This document shows, in pieces, positions 16,904 to 25,782 of a stretch of DNA of 64,000 nucleotides. Source of the DNA: Rhodococcus sp. RD6.2. GTDB lineage: Bacteria; Actinomycetota; Actinomycetes; Mycobacteriales; Mycobacteriaceae. Under the pieces are notes generated by a model. The model did not search any database. It worked only from the letters and a program-made list of their open reading frames with translations, and had not been told where the DNA came from. The translations under genes were made by a program, and so were the position numbers. How positions within the stretch are numbered: position 1 is the stretch's first letter; each line of letters begins with the position of its first letter. The DNA lies in the NCBI RefSeq assembly GCF_001040705.1, contig NZ_CVQP01000006.1, positions 301,760 to 365,759 on the forward strand, given 5' to 3'.

Positions 16904-17823
16904 GCCGCGCCCCGGGTCCACGCCGGCCCGGCATCGGGGGCGTCGGTGCGCTGGACTGTGGCCTGGATCAGCCCGTACGGGCGGTCGTCGGCGTGGAACA
17001 CCTCGTTGGGGTTGTCCAGCCCGAACGGGCTCAGGTCGTAGTCGAAGTGGTGCTTGTTGGGGGCGGCGAGGCGGACCTCCGCGATCACCGGATACGTCTC
17101 CAGGACAGCCTTGCCCATCTCGAACAGCGTCTGCTGCAGCGCAAGCGAGTGGACCTCGGCGAAACGCTCCACGAACAGGGCACGCACCCCGAGATAGGTG
17201 GCCTCCCAGTCCACGTCGGTGGTGGTGTACCGCCATTCGGCGATCAGGGTGGTCGCCAGGACGCGGTCCTCGGTCGGGGTGAGGGTGGTGTACTCGTCGA
17301 CCAGGAACCCGGAGAACGCGGATCCGGTGGACTTGAGGAGTGTGAAGTCCTTGAGGCCCGCGGTCACCCACGTGCGCTGCTCGTCTCCGGTGCCCTCCAC
17401 CGTGATCGCGGCGGTCCGCACCTCCTGGCCCTGACGCACCCAGGTGTGGTCGTGTTCGGCGCCCCGGACCTGGGCGCGGGCCCACGCGTACTCCTCGATG
17501 TCGATGCGGGCGCAGCGCACCGGTTCGACGTCGTCGACGAAGTGTCGCGCCAGGTCGAGCCCGTACGTTTCGATCGACTCCAGGCCGCGCTGCTTGGCGA
17601 AGGCGTACACCGTCTGCTTCTGGGTGTCGGTGGGCAGCACGGAGGACTGGTCGCCTGCGAGGTGGGCGGCGGCGAAGTCGCCGCGCAGCGACGTCGAGAC
17701 GCTGACGTCGCGGATCTCGTGCCGGTCGGTGTCCCGCTGGATGCGGACCACGCGGTTCTCGGACTTTCCGTACTGGTGGGGTCCGAGGACGATCTCTCCG
17801 GTCAGTGTCGTCGGGGCGGTCAT
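16900..17823 (-). CDS. uox: factor-independent urate hydroxylase (urate oxidase)
   Basis: Cofactor-free uricase oxidising urate to 5-hydroxyisourate. Family motifs are present: HQYGKSENRVVRI near the N-terminus, LPTDTQKQTVYAFAKQ, and FTLLKSTGSAFSGF. The C-terminal segment NKHHFDYDLSPFGLDNPNEVF holds the catalytic-region His. 307 aa. ATG 17823 overlaps the uraD stop as ATGA. Middle gene of the urate-to-allantoin set. Confidence 0.95.
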   Translation of the reverse strand: MTAPTTLTGEIVLGPHQYGKSENRVVRIQRDTDRHEIRDVSVSTSLRGDFAAAHLAGDQSSVLPTDTQKQTVYAFAKQRGLESIETYGLDLARHFVDDVEPVRCARIDIEEYAWARAQVRGAEHDHTWVRQGQEVRTAAITVEGTGDEQRTWVTAGLKDFTLLKSTGSAFSGFLVDEYTTLTPTEDRVLATTLIAEWRYTTTDVDWEATYLGVRALFVERFAEVHSLALQQTLFEMGKAVLETYPVIAEVRLAAPNKHHFDYDLSPFGLDNPNEVFHADDRPYGLIQATVQRTDAPDAGPAWTRGAA

Positions 17824-18338
17824 GGTGCGTCTCCCTCGTGTGTGGCGACTCGCCCGTCGGGCGCAAACATCTGCCGCAGTCGGTTTCGGTTGATCGTGGC
17901 GAGTTCTTCTCTGGCGGTGCGACGTTCGGTCGCGGTGTCGTTGCCGACGCGATCACGGAGCAGGTCGAGCAGGTCGGTGCCGGAGCGGCCGGACGCGTAC
18001 ACGAGGTAGACCATCCCGTGCCTGCGCTCGTACTCGGCGCCGAGCGCGGCCAGCTCCGCGAGGGTGGCGGTATCGGACTCGTCGACCCCGGCCTGCTCCA
18101 GTCGGGACTGCGCGCGCTCGGTGCGTTCGCCGATCCGGGGGTGTCCGGCCAGCGCCGCATCGAACTCGGAGTCGGGCAGCGCGTCCAGCGCCGCGTCGGC
18201 AGCATCGAGCAGGTCGGTCAACGTGCCGTACGGACGGCCGGCGACGACGCCGGCCGCCCACCCGCCGGACTCGCAGACGCGCAGCAGCACGGGCTCGGCG
18301 TCGAGCGCCCCGAGCGCGTCGAACTCCGCGACCCTCAC
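17820..18338 (-). CDS. uraD: OHCU decarboxylase
   Basis: Converts 2-oxo-4-hydroxy-4-carboxy-5-ureidoimidazoline to (S)-allantoin stereospecifically. The catalytic motif GHPRIGER is clear (residues about 65-72), followed by SRLEQAGVD and the helix with NRLRQMF at the end. 172 aa. GTG 18338 overlaps the deaminase stop (GTGA). Together with uox and uraH it gives a complete urate-to-allantoin route. Confidence 0.92.
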   Translation of the reverse strand: MRVAEFDALGALDAEPVLLRVCESGGWAAGVVAGRPYGTLTDLLDAADAALDALPDSEFDAALAGHPRIGERTERAQSRLEQAGVDESDTATLAELAALGAEYERRHGMVYLVYASGRSGTDLLDLLRDRVGNDTATERRTAREELATINRNRLRQMFAPDGRVATHEGDAP

Positions 18339-19666
18339 AGCGCCGCCAGGGTTCGGATCAGCCCCGCCTCGTCGACGCGGGTGCTGCGGCCGTCCCGGAT
18401 CACGACCTCGCCGCCGACGACGACGGTGTCCACGATCCGGCTGGTGCCGGTGGTGAGGATCGCGGCGCCCGGGTCGCGGACGGGCAGGGTCGCGAAGTCC
18501 CGGTCGAATCGGATCAGCGTCAGGTCCGCCACGTCGCCGACCGCGACACCACCGGCGCGCGCTGGCAGGCCGAGCGCGGAATTGGCACCGCCCGAGGCGA
18601 TGTCGAGCATCTCCTCGAACCCGAACAAGTCCGCCTTGCGGCGCGCCGCCCGCTGCACGTACGCGCCGGTGCGCAGCGACTCGAGCATGTCCTGGGTGTC
18701 GTTGCTGGCGGCGCCGTCCACGCCGAGCCCGACCGCGACCCCGTCGGCGATCATGTCGGGGACCGCGGCGATTCCACTGCCGAGGCGCATGTTCGACACC
18801 GGGTTGTACGACACCGCGACGCCGCGGTCGGCGAGGGTGCGGCGTCCGGCCGCGGAGAGTTCGACGCAGTGCACCGCGATCATCCGTTCCCACAGGAAGT
18901 CGTGCGTGGCAAGGTACTCCACCGCACCCATGCCCGCATGCTCGCGGCACATCGCGTCGTCCGTAGTGGTTTCGAGCAGGTGGATCGACACCGTCATGTC
19001 GCGCGCCGTCGCGAACTCCCGGATCGCGGCCATGCCGTCGGGCGTGACGGACCGCGGGTTGGGAACCGCGAGCCCGACCGTGACGGCGGAACCCGCCGCA
19101 TCTTTCGCGAGCAGGTCGGTGTGGTCCAGGACGTCGCCGAGCGGTTGCATGAGGCGGGGCTCGAAACCCCATTTGCGGGTGGCGTCGCCCCGATCGGCGA
19201 CGCCGCGGCCGAGCACCGCGCGAATCCCGGTGTCGCGCAGCCCCCTCAGCACCGCGTCGTGCACCTCGGTGGACGGGTGCGGCCACATGTGCTCGACGAG
19301 TGCGGTGGTGCCGCTGCGCAGCGCTTCGAGGGAGGCGGCGACCGTCGCGGTGTACGCCCGCTCCGGGGTGATCGCGACCGATTCCTCGCCCACCTGCAGC
19401 AGCCATTCGAGGAGCGGATCGCCTTCGGCGATGCCGCGCATCAGCGACTGCTGCAGGTGGGTGTGGGTGTTGACGAATCCCGGGATCAGGTGGGCACCGG
19501 AACCGTCGATCCGGCTCGAGCCGGTCAGATCGACCTCACCGCGGACTCCGATGGCGGTGACGTGGCCGCCGGAGATCAGGACGTCCCGTCCGGGGAGCCA
19601 CCGACCCCCCGTGAACACCGACACGTCGGTGATCGCGGTCGTGGGCTGGGGGGTGGTGTCGGTCAT
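18335..19666 (-). CDS. amidohydrolase, probable 8-oxoguanine deaminase
   Basis: Metal-dependent amidohydrolase of the AtzA/TrzN/guanine-deaminase group, 443 aa. Metal ligands are seen in NTHTHLQQ (about residue 70), SIHLLE, AVHCVEL and the GVDGAASND Asp motif. In actinobacterial urate operons such a gene is usually an 8-oxoguanine deaminase, which would yield urate directly for the next enzymes. A guanine or other aminopurine substrate is possible. ATG 19666 is preceded by GGAGGA on the minus strand and lies 21 nt after a small coupled ORF. Confidence 0.8.
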   Translation of the reverse strand: MTDTTPQPTTAITDVSVFTGGRWLPGRDVLISGGHVTAIGVRGEVDLTGSSRIDGSGAHLIPGFVNTHTHLQQSLMRGIAEGDPLLEWLLQVGEESVAITPERAYTATVAASLEALRSGTTALVEHMWPHPSTEVHDAVLRGLRDTGIRAVLGRGVADRGDATRKWGFEPRLMQPLGDVLDHTDLLAKDAAGSAVTVGLAVPNPRSVTPDGMAAIREFATARDMTVSIHLLETTTDDAMCREHAGMGAVEYLATHDFLWERMIAVHCVELSAAGRRTLADRGVAVSYNPVSNMRLGSGIAAVPDMIADGVAVGLGVDGAASNDTQDMLESLRTGAYVQRAARRKADLFGFEEMLDIASGGANSALGLPARAGGVAVGDVADLTLIRFDRDFATLPVRDPGAAILTTGTSRIVDTVVVGGEVVIRDGRSTRVDEAGLIRTLAAL

Positions 19667-19687
19667 GGTCGTTCCTCCGGGGTCGTG

Positions 19688-19786
19688 TCAGCAGCTGGGG
19701 TTGTAGGGCAGCACGGTGTGGACGGCTCGGGCGTCGGCAGCGAACACGTCGATCTGGCGACGCGCCCACCGCAGCAGCGAGGTCAT
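19688..19786 (-). CDS. 32-residue small protein in the ureide operon
   Basis: Short ORF, ATG 19786 to TGA 19688-19690, encoding 32 residues that begin MTSLLRWARR and end LPYNPSC. It opens in an ATGA overlap with the stop of the upstream oxygenase and ends 21 nt before the deaminase start. Third codon positions are mostly G or C, as in its neighbours. It is basic at the N-terminus, with no membrane segment. I know no homolog. Alternatives are a translational relay only, or the remnant of a longer gene. Confidence 0.5.
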   Translation of the reverse strand: MTSLLRWARRQIDVFAADARAVHTVLPYNPSC

Positions 19787-20802
19787 CGGGCGGCAGCGCT
19801 GTTCGGCTGTGACTCCGTCACAGCGGGTGCGTAGTTGGCCTCGACCCGCTGACGCAGGTAGTCCTCCGCGGTGATCGGCGGGTACTTGCCCTGCGGGCTC
19901 TCGATCAGCACGTCGCGGTTGGCCTGAGCGAAGAACGCGAGGCTGTAGCGGGCGCCGCGATGGTCGTCCGGTCCGGGGGAGCGGACGCGGTGGAAGTTGG
20001 AGGGCAGCAGGTCGTCACTCCAGCGCATCAGCATGTCGCCGATGTTGCAGGTGATCGCGTCATCGGACGGTTCGATCGGCGTCCACGCCTCGCCGTCCAT
20101 CTCGCGGCCGGGGCACACCTGAAGCCCGCCCTGCCCGTCGCGCTGGAACAGCAGTGTCAGGCAGTCGAAGTCGGTGTGGGCGCCTGCCCGCCACGCCGTC
20201 GGATCGACCGGGGCATCGTCCGCCAGTGCGAAGTAGTGCAGGAGGCGAAGGGTGCTCTGGTAGCTGACGGTCGCGGGATCGTGTGCGCGGGTGAAGAAGT
20301 CGCAGTCGAAGCCGAGCCGGTCCGCGAAGCAGGACAGCAGCCGCATCGCCAGCTCCCAGCACTGCCGTTCGAAACCCAGGACGGTGTCGCGGAACCCGGG
20401 AAGTTCCGACTCGCTCGGCCACAGCCCATCCATGTGCGGCCGGGTGAGCTGGAACGACTCCTTCTGGTCGGGGGTGCCGATGGACGGACGCACCTGGGTC
20501 ATCGACTCCCAGCCCGAGTTCAGACCCTTCTTCAGCGGCGCCGCACCCTTCACGGATTCGGGCAGTGCGAAGTACGCCTCCGCGGCGGCGAAGGCGTCAC
20601 GGACCTCGGCGAGGTCGATACCGTGGCCGACCACCTGGAAGAAGCCGATATCGGTGGCTGCGGCCCACAGTTCGTCGGTGATCTGCGCGCGCCGGTTCTC
20701 GAAGTCGGAGAGGTCGATGCGGCGCACCTCGCGTTCGGTGGTGACGGTACCGAGCGCGCCCATCCGGGACTCGCGCTGCAGTTCGGTCATGGTGTGGTTC
20801 AT
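19783..20802 (-). CDS. 2-oxoglutarate/Fe(II) oxygenase, IPNS family (first copy)
   Basis: Isopenicillin-N-synthase-like dioxygenase, 339 aa. N-terminal DIOX_N region: ITDELWAAATDIGFFQVVGHGI. Core: iron ligands HTDFD (about residues 209-213) and the His in NFHRVRSP; 2OG-binding Arg in ARYSLAFF. GGLQVCPG matches nucleobase and gibberellin-type members. The substrate is unknown; the setting suggests hydroxylation or N-demethylation of a purine that enters the urate route. ATG 20802 follows AAGGA with 6 nt spacing. A paralog lies in the divergent operon (23983-25029). Confidence 0.85.
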   Translation of the reverse strand: MNHTMTELQRESRMGALGTVTTEREVRRIDLSDFENRRAQITDELWAAATDIGFFQVVGHGIDLAEVRDAFAAAEAYFALPESVKGAAPLKKGLNSGWESMTQVRPSIGTPDQKESFQLTRPHMDGLWPSESELPGFRDTVLGFERQCWELAMRLLSCFADRLGFDCDFFTRAHDPATVSYQSTLRLLHYFALADDAPVDPTAWRAGAHTDFDCLTLLFQRDGQGGLQVCPGREMDGEAWTPIEPSDDAITCNIGDMLMRWSDDLLPSNFHRVRSPGPDDHRGARYSLAFFAQANRDVLIESPQGKYPPITAEDYLRQRVEANYAPAVTESQPNSAAAR

Positions 20803-20834
20803 CGAGAGTCCTTCTCGGTCGGATCGTGTCGCGG

Positions 20835-22007
20835 TCACTTGATGCCGATAGCGGCGTCGGTGAACCGGTTGGTGAAGAGCTGCTCGGCGGTCAGGCCGGC
20901 GGGCAGGTTCGCTCCGCCCGCGTTCAGCACGGGCACGAGTTCGTCGAGGTTGTGCTGGGTGCGCGCCGTGTCGTACGTGCCCACCGATCCGTCGGCCTCG
21001 TTGGCGATCAGGCCGTCCGCGGCCAGCAGTTCGGCACCGGCCGCCGCCTCGCCTGCGCTGTAGGGCGTGTAGGCGACGTCCTGGGCGATCACGTCGACGA
21101 TCGTCGCGTTGGCCGCGTCGGGCGCGGTGATGTAGTCGGCGCTCGCCTGCTGGATGATCGGGACCAGCTTGTCCAGGCAGGACGACATCGCGTCGACCTT
21201 GTCCGCGCGCACCACGACGTTCGAGGCGTAGATGTCGAAGCCGACGTCCTTGACGAGCTGGTACTCGATCGGCTTGTTCCAGGCGGGGGTGTCCTCCTCG
21301 TAGGAGTACGGCTCGGAGTTGGCGAAGCCCTGCTGCGCGATCGTCGGGTCGCCGACGAACCGGGACGGGGCGCCGTCGTACGTGGTGTCGAGCTGGGACG
21401 CCTTGAGCAGGTTCTTCGCGACGAGCCACTGCGGGAAGATCTGTTCCTTCGAGACCACGACCGTCGCGTCGGTCTTGCCGATGTCGCCGATGGACGTCCA
21501 GTCCGGGTGGCTCGCCGGATCCCACATCAGGATCGCCGGGCTGTACTTGAGCAGGGGCGTGACGCCGGTAACGGGCTGGCTGCCCGCGGCGGCGATCAGC
21601 TGGTCGCCGTGCACGATGCCGAGGTGTATCGCGTCGTCCACGTACAGCTGCGAGGACACGGACTGGAAGCCGATCGCCGGCCCGCCCGCCCGGAGGGTGA
21701 GGTCGACGCCGGTGTCCTTGCCACCCGCGACGAGCGGGCCGGTCACGGACCGGTTCTCGGTGTCGACCGCGTAGCCGGGGCCCAGCATCTCGAACAGTGC
21801 GCCCATGTCGGACTGCGGCTGCCACTGCAGCTGCACTGTCACGTTCGCGGGGCAGGCGCCGGCGAGTGTCTGCTCCTGCGCGGCGGGTTCGAGGGCGACG
21901 TCCTCGGCTGCCGCGGCGTCGCTGCCGCCGCACGCCGTGAGGGTCAGCGAGGCGAGGGCGAGAGCGGAGAGGCCCGCCCGCATGCGGATGGTGCGTGAAG
22001 TGGTCAC
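20835..22007 (-). CDS. ABC transporter substrate-binding lipoprotein (NMT1/TauA-like)
   Basis: Periplasmic-type binding lipoprotein: basic N-terminus, hydrophobic stretch and lipobox LTAC (SLTLTAC) around residue 25. The mature part begins VTVQLQWQPQSDMGALFEM, like NMT1/THI5-type proteins that bind sulfonates, nitrate or pyrimidines. 390 aa. GTG 22007 has AGGAG 4 nt upstream. Its ATPase and permease are encoded divergently at 22315-23972, an unusual split. The likely cargo is a purine or ureide, by context only. Confidence 0.85.
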   Translation of the reverse strand: MTTSRTIRMRAGLSALALASLTLTACGGSDAAAAEDVALEPAAQEQTLAGACPANVTVQLQWQPQSDMGALFEMLGPGYAVDTENRSVTGPLVAGGKDTGVDLTLRAGGPAIGFQSVSSQLYVDDAIHLGIVHGDQLIAAAGSQPVTGVTPLLKYSPAILMWDPASHPDWTSIGDIGKTDATVVVSKEQIFPQWLVAKNLLKASQLDTTYDGAPSRFVGDPTIAQQGFANSEPYSYEEDTPAWNKPIEYQLVKDVGFDIYASNVVVRADKVDAMSSCLDKLVPIIQQASADYITAPDAANATIVDVIAQDVAYTPYSAGEAAAGAELLAADGLIANEADGSVGTYDTARTQHNLDELVPVLNAGGANLPAGLTAEQLFTNRFTDAAIGIK

Positions 22008-22314
22008 TGTGCTCCTCGTGGATCTGCGCGTCACCGCGCCGGGAAGGTCATGGGGGAGAGGCGATGTGGGGACCGGGGGACGTCACCGGTCCGACGAGAA
22101 CCACTATCCACGGCGCATGATTACATGCAATATCTCGGATGTTTCTTCTGGGTTACAAAGCGTCTCTGTGTCACTTGCTTCGGAAGTGCACTGGTGAAGC
22201 CCGGATTGGTGATCGGGTCGTAACACGCGGTCATTCCGTCGTCATACATGTAATCAATGATCTGACTCATCAATTCACGGAGTTCTGCATGTAAGAACTG
22301 ATCCGGAGGTCGGT
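22008..22314. promoter_or_regulatory. divergent ureide promoter region with CATGTAA-type sites
   Basis: The 307-bp gap holds no gene. It contains three related sites: TTACATG at 22121-22127, ATACATGTAAT at 22244-22254, and GCATGTAA at 22287-22294. The last is within the inverted repeat GTTCT-N7-AGAAC (22282-22298), just before the ATPase ribosome site GGAGGT (22305-22310). The sites flank both promoters and are AT-rich against the background. The GntR protein encoded at 25104 is the obvious candidate to bind them (inference). Confidence 0.5.
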
Positions 22315-23097
22315 ATGGCTCTAGCGAACACGATGCGCGACGCGGACGCGCGCACCCTGACCAAGTCGACGGAGATGACCTTCGACGGCGTGGTCAAGCG
22401 ATTCTCCACGGGGACAACGGCACTCGACGGCATCGACCTGCAGGTCGGGCGGGGTGACTTCGTCGCGGTGGTGGGCCCCTCCGGCTGCGGAAAGTCGACG
22501 TTGCTGCGGATGGCCGCCGGCCTCGACGTCCCGACCGAGGGCAACGTCGCCGTCGGAACCGAGTCCGTCGGCTTCATCTTCCAGGAACCCACCCTGCTGC
22601 CGTGGCGGACGGTCCGCCGGAACGTCGAGCTCACCGCCGAACTCGGGCACCTGCCCAAGGCGGAACGACGCGAGCGGGCGGACGCCGCGATCGCCGCGGT
22701 CGGGCTCGGCGACTTCGCCGACCAGCTTCCCCGGGCGCTGTCCGGTGGCATGAAGATGCGTGCCTCCCTTGCCCGTTCGCTCGCCCTCGCGCCCGACGTG
22801 CTGCTCCTCGACGAGCCGTTCGGTGCCCTCGACGAGATGACCAGATTGGACATGCAGGTCGAGCTCCAGAAGCTGTACGCGGAGAAGCGCTTCACGGCGA
22901 TGTTCATCACCCACTCGGTGTCCGAGGCGGTCTTCCTCGCCAATCGCGTCGTCGTCATGACCGCCCGGCCCGGGCGGATTGCCGAGGTGATCGACGTGGA
23001 TTTCCCCTACCCCCGCGGCCCCGAACTGCGCTACGACCCCCGCTTCACCGACCACGTTTCGCGGATCTCCGCCTCGCTGCACGGAGGTGCACGATGA
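22315..23097 (+). CDS. ABC transporter ATP-binding protein (SsuB/TauB type)
   Basis: Cytoplasmic ATPase of an importer, 260 aa. Walker A GPSGCGKST (about residues 60-68), Q-loop FIFQEPTLLPW, signature LSGGM, Walker B LLLDEPFGALDE and the switch His in FITHS are all present. It belongs to the nitrate/sulfonate/bicarbonate subfamily. Start ATG 22315 follows GGAGGT. First gene of the rightward operon; its stop overlaps the permease start (ATGA). It should work with the divergent binding protein at 20835-22007. Confidence 0.92.
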   Translation: MALANTMRDADARTLTKSTEMTFDGVVKRFSTGTTALDGIDLQVGRGDFVAVVGPSGCGKSTLLRMAAGLDVPTEGNVAVGTESVGFIFQEPTLLPWRTVRRNVELTAELGHLPKAERRERADAAIAAVGLGDFADQLPRALSGGMKMRASLARSLALAPDVLLLDEPFGALDEMTRLDMQVELQKLYAEKRFTAMFITHSVSEAVFLANRVVVMTARPGRIAEVIDVDFPYPRGPELRYDPRFTDHVSRISASLHGGAR

Positions 23098-23972
23098 CCG
23101 TCCTCGCCCGTCCCGCCCCCGTGGCCCGCGCGTCCGAGGTTCGCGTCGCGGCCGGATCACGGCACCTGGGTCGATCCGCGCGAACCCTGTTCGGCGGCAT
23201 CGTGGTTCCCCTCGCCTCGTTCGGCGCCGCGATCGCGGCCTGGTACGCCGTGACCTACCTCGTCCTCAGCCCCGAACGGCGGTTCCTGCTGCCGCCGCCG
23301 CATCAGGTGCTGACCAACTCGATGCTCGATTGGACGCACCTGAAGCCGATGCTGGAGGCGCTCGTCGTCACCACCCAGGTCGCCGCCGTCGGATTCGCCG
23401 TCGCGGCCGCGATCGGTGTCGGTGTCGGTGTCCTGATGAGCCGCGCACGCTGGCTGGAGCGCGCGATCTATCCCTACGCCGTCGTCCTCCAAGTCATCCC
23501 GATCCTCGCGATCGTTCCGCTGATCGGACTGTGGTTCGGGTACGGCATGTTCGCCCGCGTACTCGTCTGCGTCATCATCGCCGCGTTCCCGATCATCACC
23601 AACACGCATTTCGGCCTCCAGTCCGTCGACCGCGGGCAGCACGAACTGTTCACCCTCGCCCGCGCATCCGCCTGGGATCGACTCCGCAAACTCGAACTCC
23701 CGTCCGCACTGCCGTCCATCCTCACCGGAATCCGCACAGCGGCGGGGCTCGTCGTGGTCGGCGCGATCATCGGTGACATGTTCTTCGCCAAGGGCGAGCC
23801 CGGCATCGGCACCCTGCTCGACGTGTACCGCAGCCGGCTGCAGTCCGAGGACCTGTTCGCCGCCATCGTCCTCGCGTCACTTCTCGGCGTCGCCGTGTTC
23901 ATGCTCTTCGGCGCCCTGTCCAAAGTCCTGATCGGCAACTGGCATTCCTCCGCCGACACCTCGAAGAAGTAG
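23094..23972 (+). CDS. ABC transporter permease (SsuC/TauC type)
   Basis: Inner-membrane permease, 292 aa, with about six hydrophobic segments (first near residues 32-52, others around IPILAIVPLIGLWF, VLVCVIIAAFPII and LVVVGAIIGDMFF). The cytoplasmic EAA loop that contacts the ATPase reads FTLARASAWDRLRKLELPSA. ATG 23094 overlaps the ATPase stop. A single permease gene implies a homodimer. Confidence 0.9.
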   Translation: MTVLARPAPVARASEVRVAAGSRHLGRSARTLFGGIVVPLASFGAAIAAWYAVTYLVLSPERRFLLPPPHQVLTNSMLDWTHLKPMLEALVVTTQVAAVGFAVAAAIGVGVGVLMSRARWLERAIYPYAVVLQVIPILAIVPLIGLWFGYGMFARVLVCVIIAAFPIITNTHFGLQSVDRGQHELFTLARASAWDRLRKLELPSALPSILTGIRTAAGLVVVGAIIGDMFFAKGEPGIGTLLDVYRSRLQSEDLFAAIVLASLLGVAVFMLFGALSKVLIGNWHSSADTSKK

Positions 23973-23982
23973 GAGAACTTCC

Positions 23983-25029
23983 ATGCACGAGACCGACACC
24001 GACTTCCACGTTCCGACCGTCGACATCAGCGCCTACCTCGCCGACGTGCCCGACCCGTCGGCACGCGCCGACGTCGCTGCGCAACTCGACCGCGCCTGCC
24101 GCGAGGTCGGTTTCGTGCAGATCGTCGGGCACGGCATTCCCGACGACGTGCAGGCGGACCTCGCCGCCGCGCTCGACGAGTTCTTCGCGCTGCCACTCGA
24201 AACCAAGAGGGGCTACCGCAGGCCCGGGGAGAACCGCGGCTACGCGCCGCCGAAGTCCGAGTCGCTGAGCATGAGCCTCGGGGTGGCGTCGGCGTCCGCG
24301 ATGAATGACTTCTACGAGGCGATCACGGTCGGCACCGAGGCCGCGGACTTCCCGGACATGGACCTGCCCGAGGTGAGCTATCCGCACAACACGTGGCCCG
24401 AGGCGGCGCCGTCGTTCCGGGCGCCCGTCGAGGAGTACTTCCGTCGCGCGCAGGAACTCTCGCGAATCCTGATGTCCGCCTTGACCGATGCCCTCGGGCT
24501 GGGTGCCGGCTACTTCGACACCCTCGTCGACCATTCGATCGAGGTCCTGAAGATGAACAACTACGCCCTCCCCGAATCGGAGATCGCGGTCGCCGACGAC
24601 CTCACCGGAATGGGGGCCCACACCGATTTCGGGATCCTGACCGTGCTGTGGGCGGATCGCGTGCCCGGGCTCCAGGTGCTCGGCGGTGACGGCCTCTGGC
24701 ACGACGTTCAGCCTGCGGAGGGCGCGTTGCTCGTGAACCTCGGTGACGCCCTGGCGAGGTGGACCAACGACCGCTGGCGATCCACCGTTCACCGCGTTGA
24801 CCCGCCCGTCGTGGACGGCCGGATTCTGCGCAGACGATCGGCGGCGTTCTTCTTCGACGGCAATCACGACGCGGTGATCGAAACACTGCCCGGGTGCCTC
24901 GGGGACGGCGAGACCGGCTACCCGCCGATCACCGTCGCCGACAACATCGCCGCCAAGCTCGCGGGCATGAAGGACGGTGTCGCGCCCGTCGGGCTCCGCG
25001 AAGCCGAACGGGTTCTCGCGGCCCGCTAG
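23983..25029 (+). CDS. 2-oxoglutarate/Fe(II) oxygenase, IPNS family (second copy)
   Basis: 348-aa dioxygenase with the same architecture as the protein at 19783-20802. N-terminal LDRACREVGFVQIVGHGIP; iron ligands HTDFG (about residues 206-210) and the His in STVHRVDPP; Arg in RRRSAAFFF for 2OG; PGLQVLGGDGLW in between. It lies 10 nt after the permease, so it is in the transporter operon. The substrate is unknown. Two diverged copies, one per divergent operon, suggest consecutive or alternative oxidations of the imported compound. Confidence 0.85.
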   Translation: MHETDTDFHVPTVDISAYLADVPDPSARADVAAQLDRACREVGFVQIVGHGIPDDVQADLAAALDEFFALPLETKRGYRRPGENRGYAPPKSESLSMSLGVASASAMNDFYEAITVGTEAADFPDMDLPEVSYPHNTWPEAAPSFRAPVEEYFRRAQELSRILMSALTDALGLGAGYFDTLVDHSIEVLKMNNYALPESEIAVADDLTGMGAHTDFGILTVLWADRVPGLQVLGGDGLWHDVQPAEGALLVNLGDALARWTNDRWRSTVHRVDPPVVDGRILRRRSAAFFFDGNHDAVIETLPGCLGDGETGYPPITVADNIAAKLAGMKDGVAPVGLREAERVLAAR

Positions 25030-25103
25030 ATCGCACGCGCACGAGTTAGGACGCCGCATCCGCGTTACCGTGGGTCGTGGCCAACAGCAGCGGAGAATCA
25101 GAG

Positions 25104-25748
25104 ATGACGACCACCGAACGCGAGCTGCTCGCCGAGTCGGTCCACGCCACACTCAGAGAACAGATCTTCGCCGGGGAGCTGCCTCCGGGAACCGCACTGT
25201 CGGTGCCCGCGCTGGCCGCCAAACTCAACGTCAGCCGCACCCCCGTCCGTGAGGCCGTGCAGCAGCTCATCAACGACGGCATCGCCGTGTACACCCGAAA
25301 CGCGGGTGCCAAGGTGGACACCGTCGACGACCAGACGATCCAGGAGGTGTTCGCGGTCCGCGAGGTCCTCGACGGCCTCGCCGGCTACCGGGCGACACTG
25401 CGGGCCACCCACCGAGACGTCGACGATCTGGTGGCGATGCTCGACTCGCAGCGGAAGTTGCTGGACGCACCTGCCGACCAACGCAGGGACGCCCGCCTGG
25501 ACCTCGAGTTCCATACCGCGATCCGCGACGTCGCCGCGAACAAACCCCTGCGCGAGGCGCTGTTCCGCCTCGACGCCCAGGCCCACCTGTACCGCTCGGA
25601 CATGTGGGCGATGGAGGCGAACCGGCGCATCGCCGTCGACGAACACGAACGGATCGTCGCGGCGATCCGCTCCGGCGACGCGGAGGGAGCCCGCGCTGCG
25701 TCGTGCGCGCACGTCGCGGGGCTGGCGGTGCGCATCAGGAGGCGGTAG
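25104..25748 (+). CDS. GntR-family regulator (FadR/FCD subfamily)
   Basis: N-terminal winged helix (LREQIFAGELPPGTALS, then LAAKLNVSRTPVREAVQQL, residues about 18-70) and a C-terminal all-helical FCD domain (residues about 85-205) with the metal-site pattern LEFHTAI and DEHERIVAAI. 214 aa. ATG 25104 is preferred because GGAG ends 8 nt upstream; GTG 25077 is the longer alternative. Position behind the transporter/oxygenase genes suggests it controls both divergent ureide operons, with a purine or ureide as ligand. Confidence 0.85.
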   Translation: MTTTERELLAESVHATLREQIFAGELPPGTALSVPALAAKLNVSRTPVREAVQQLINDGIAVYTRNAGAKVDTVDDQTIQEVFAVREVLDGLAGYRATLRATHRDVDDLVAMLDSQRKLLDAPADQRRDARLDLEFHTAIRDVAANKPLREALFRLDAQAHLYRSDMWAMEANRRIAVDEHERIVAAIRSGDAEGARAASCAHVAGLAVRIRRR

Positions 25749-25782
25749 CCGTCACCCTGTGTGGGAGCGGGACAATTGCCTC

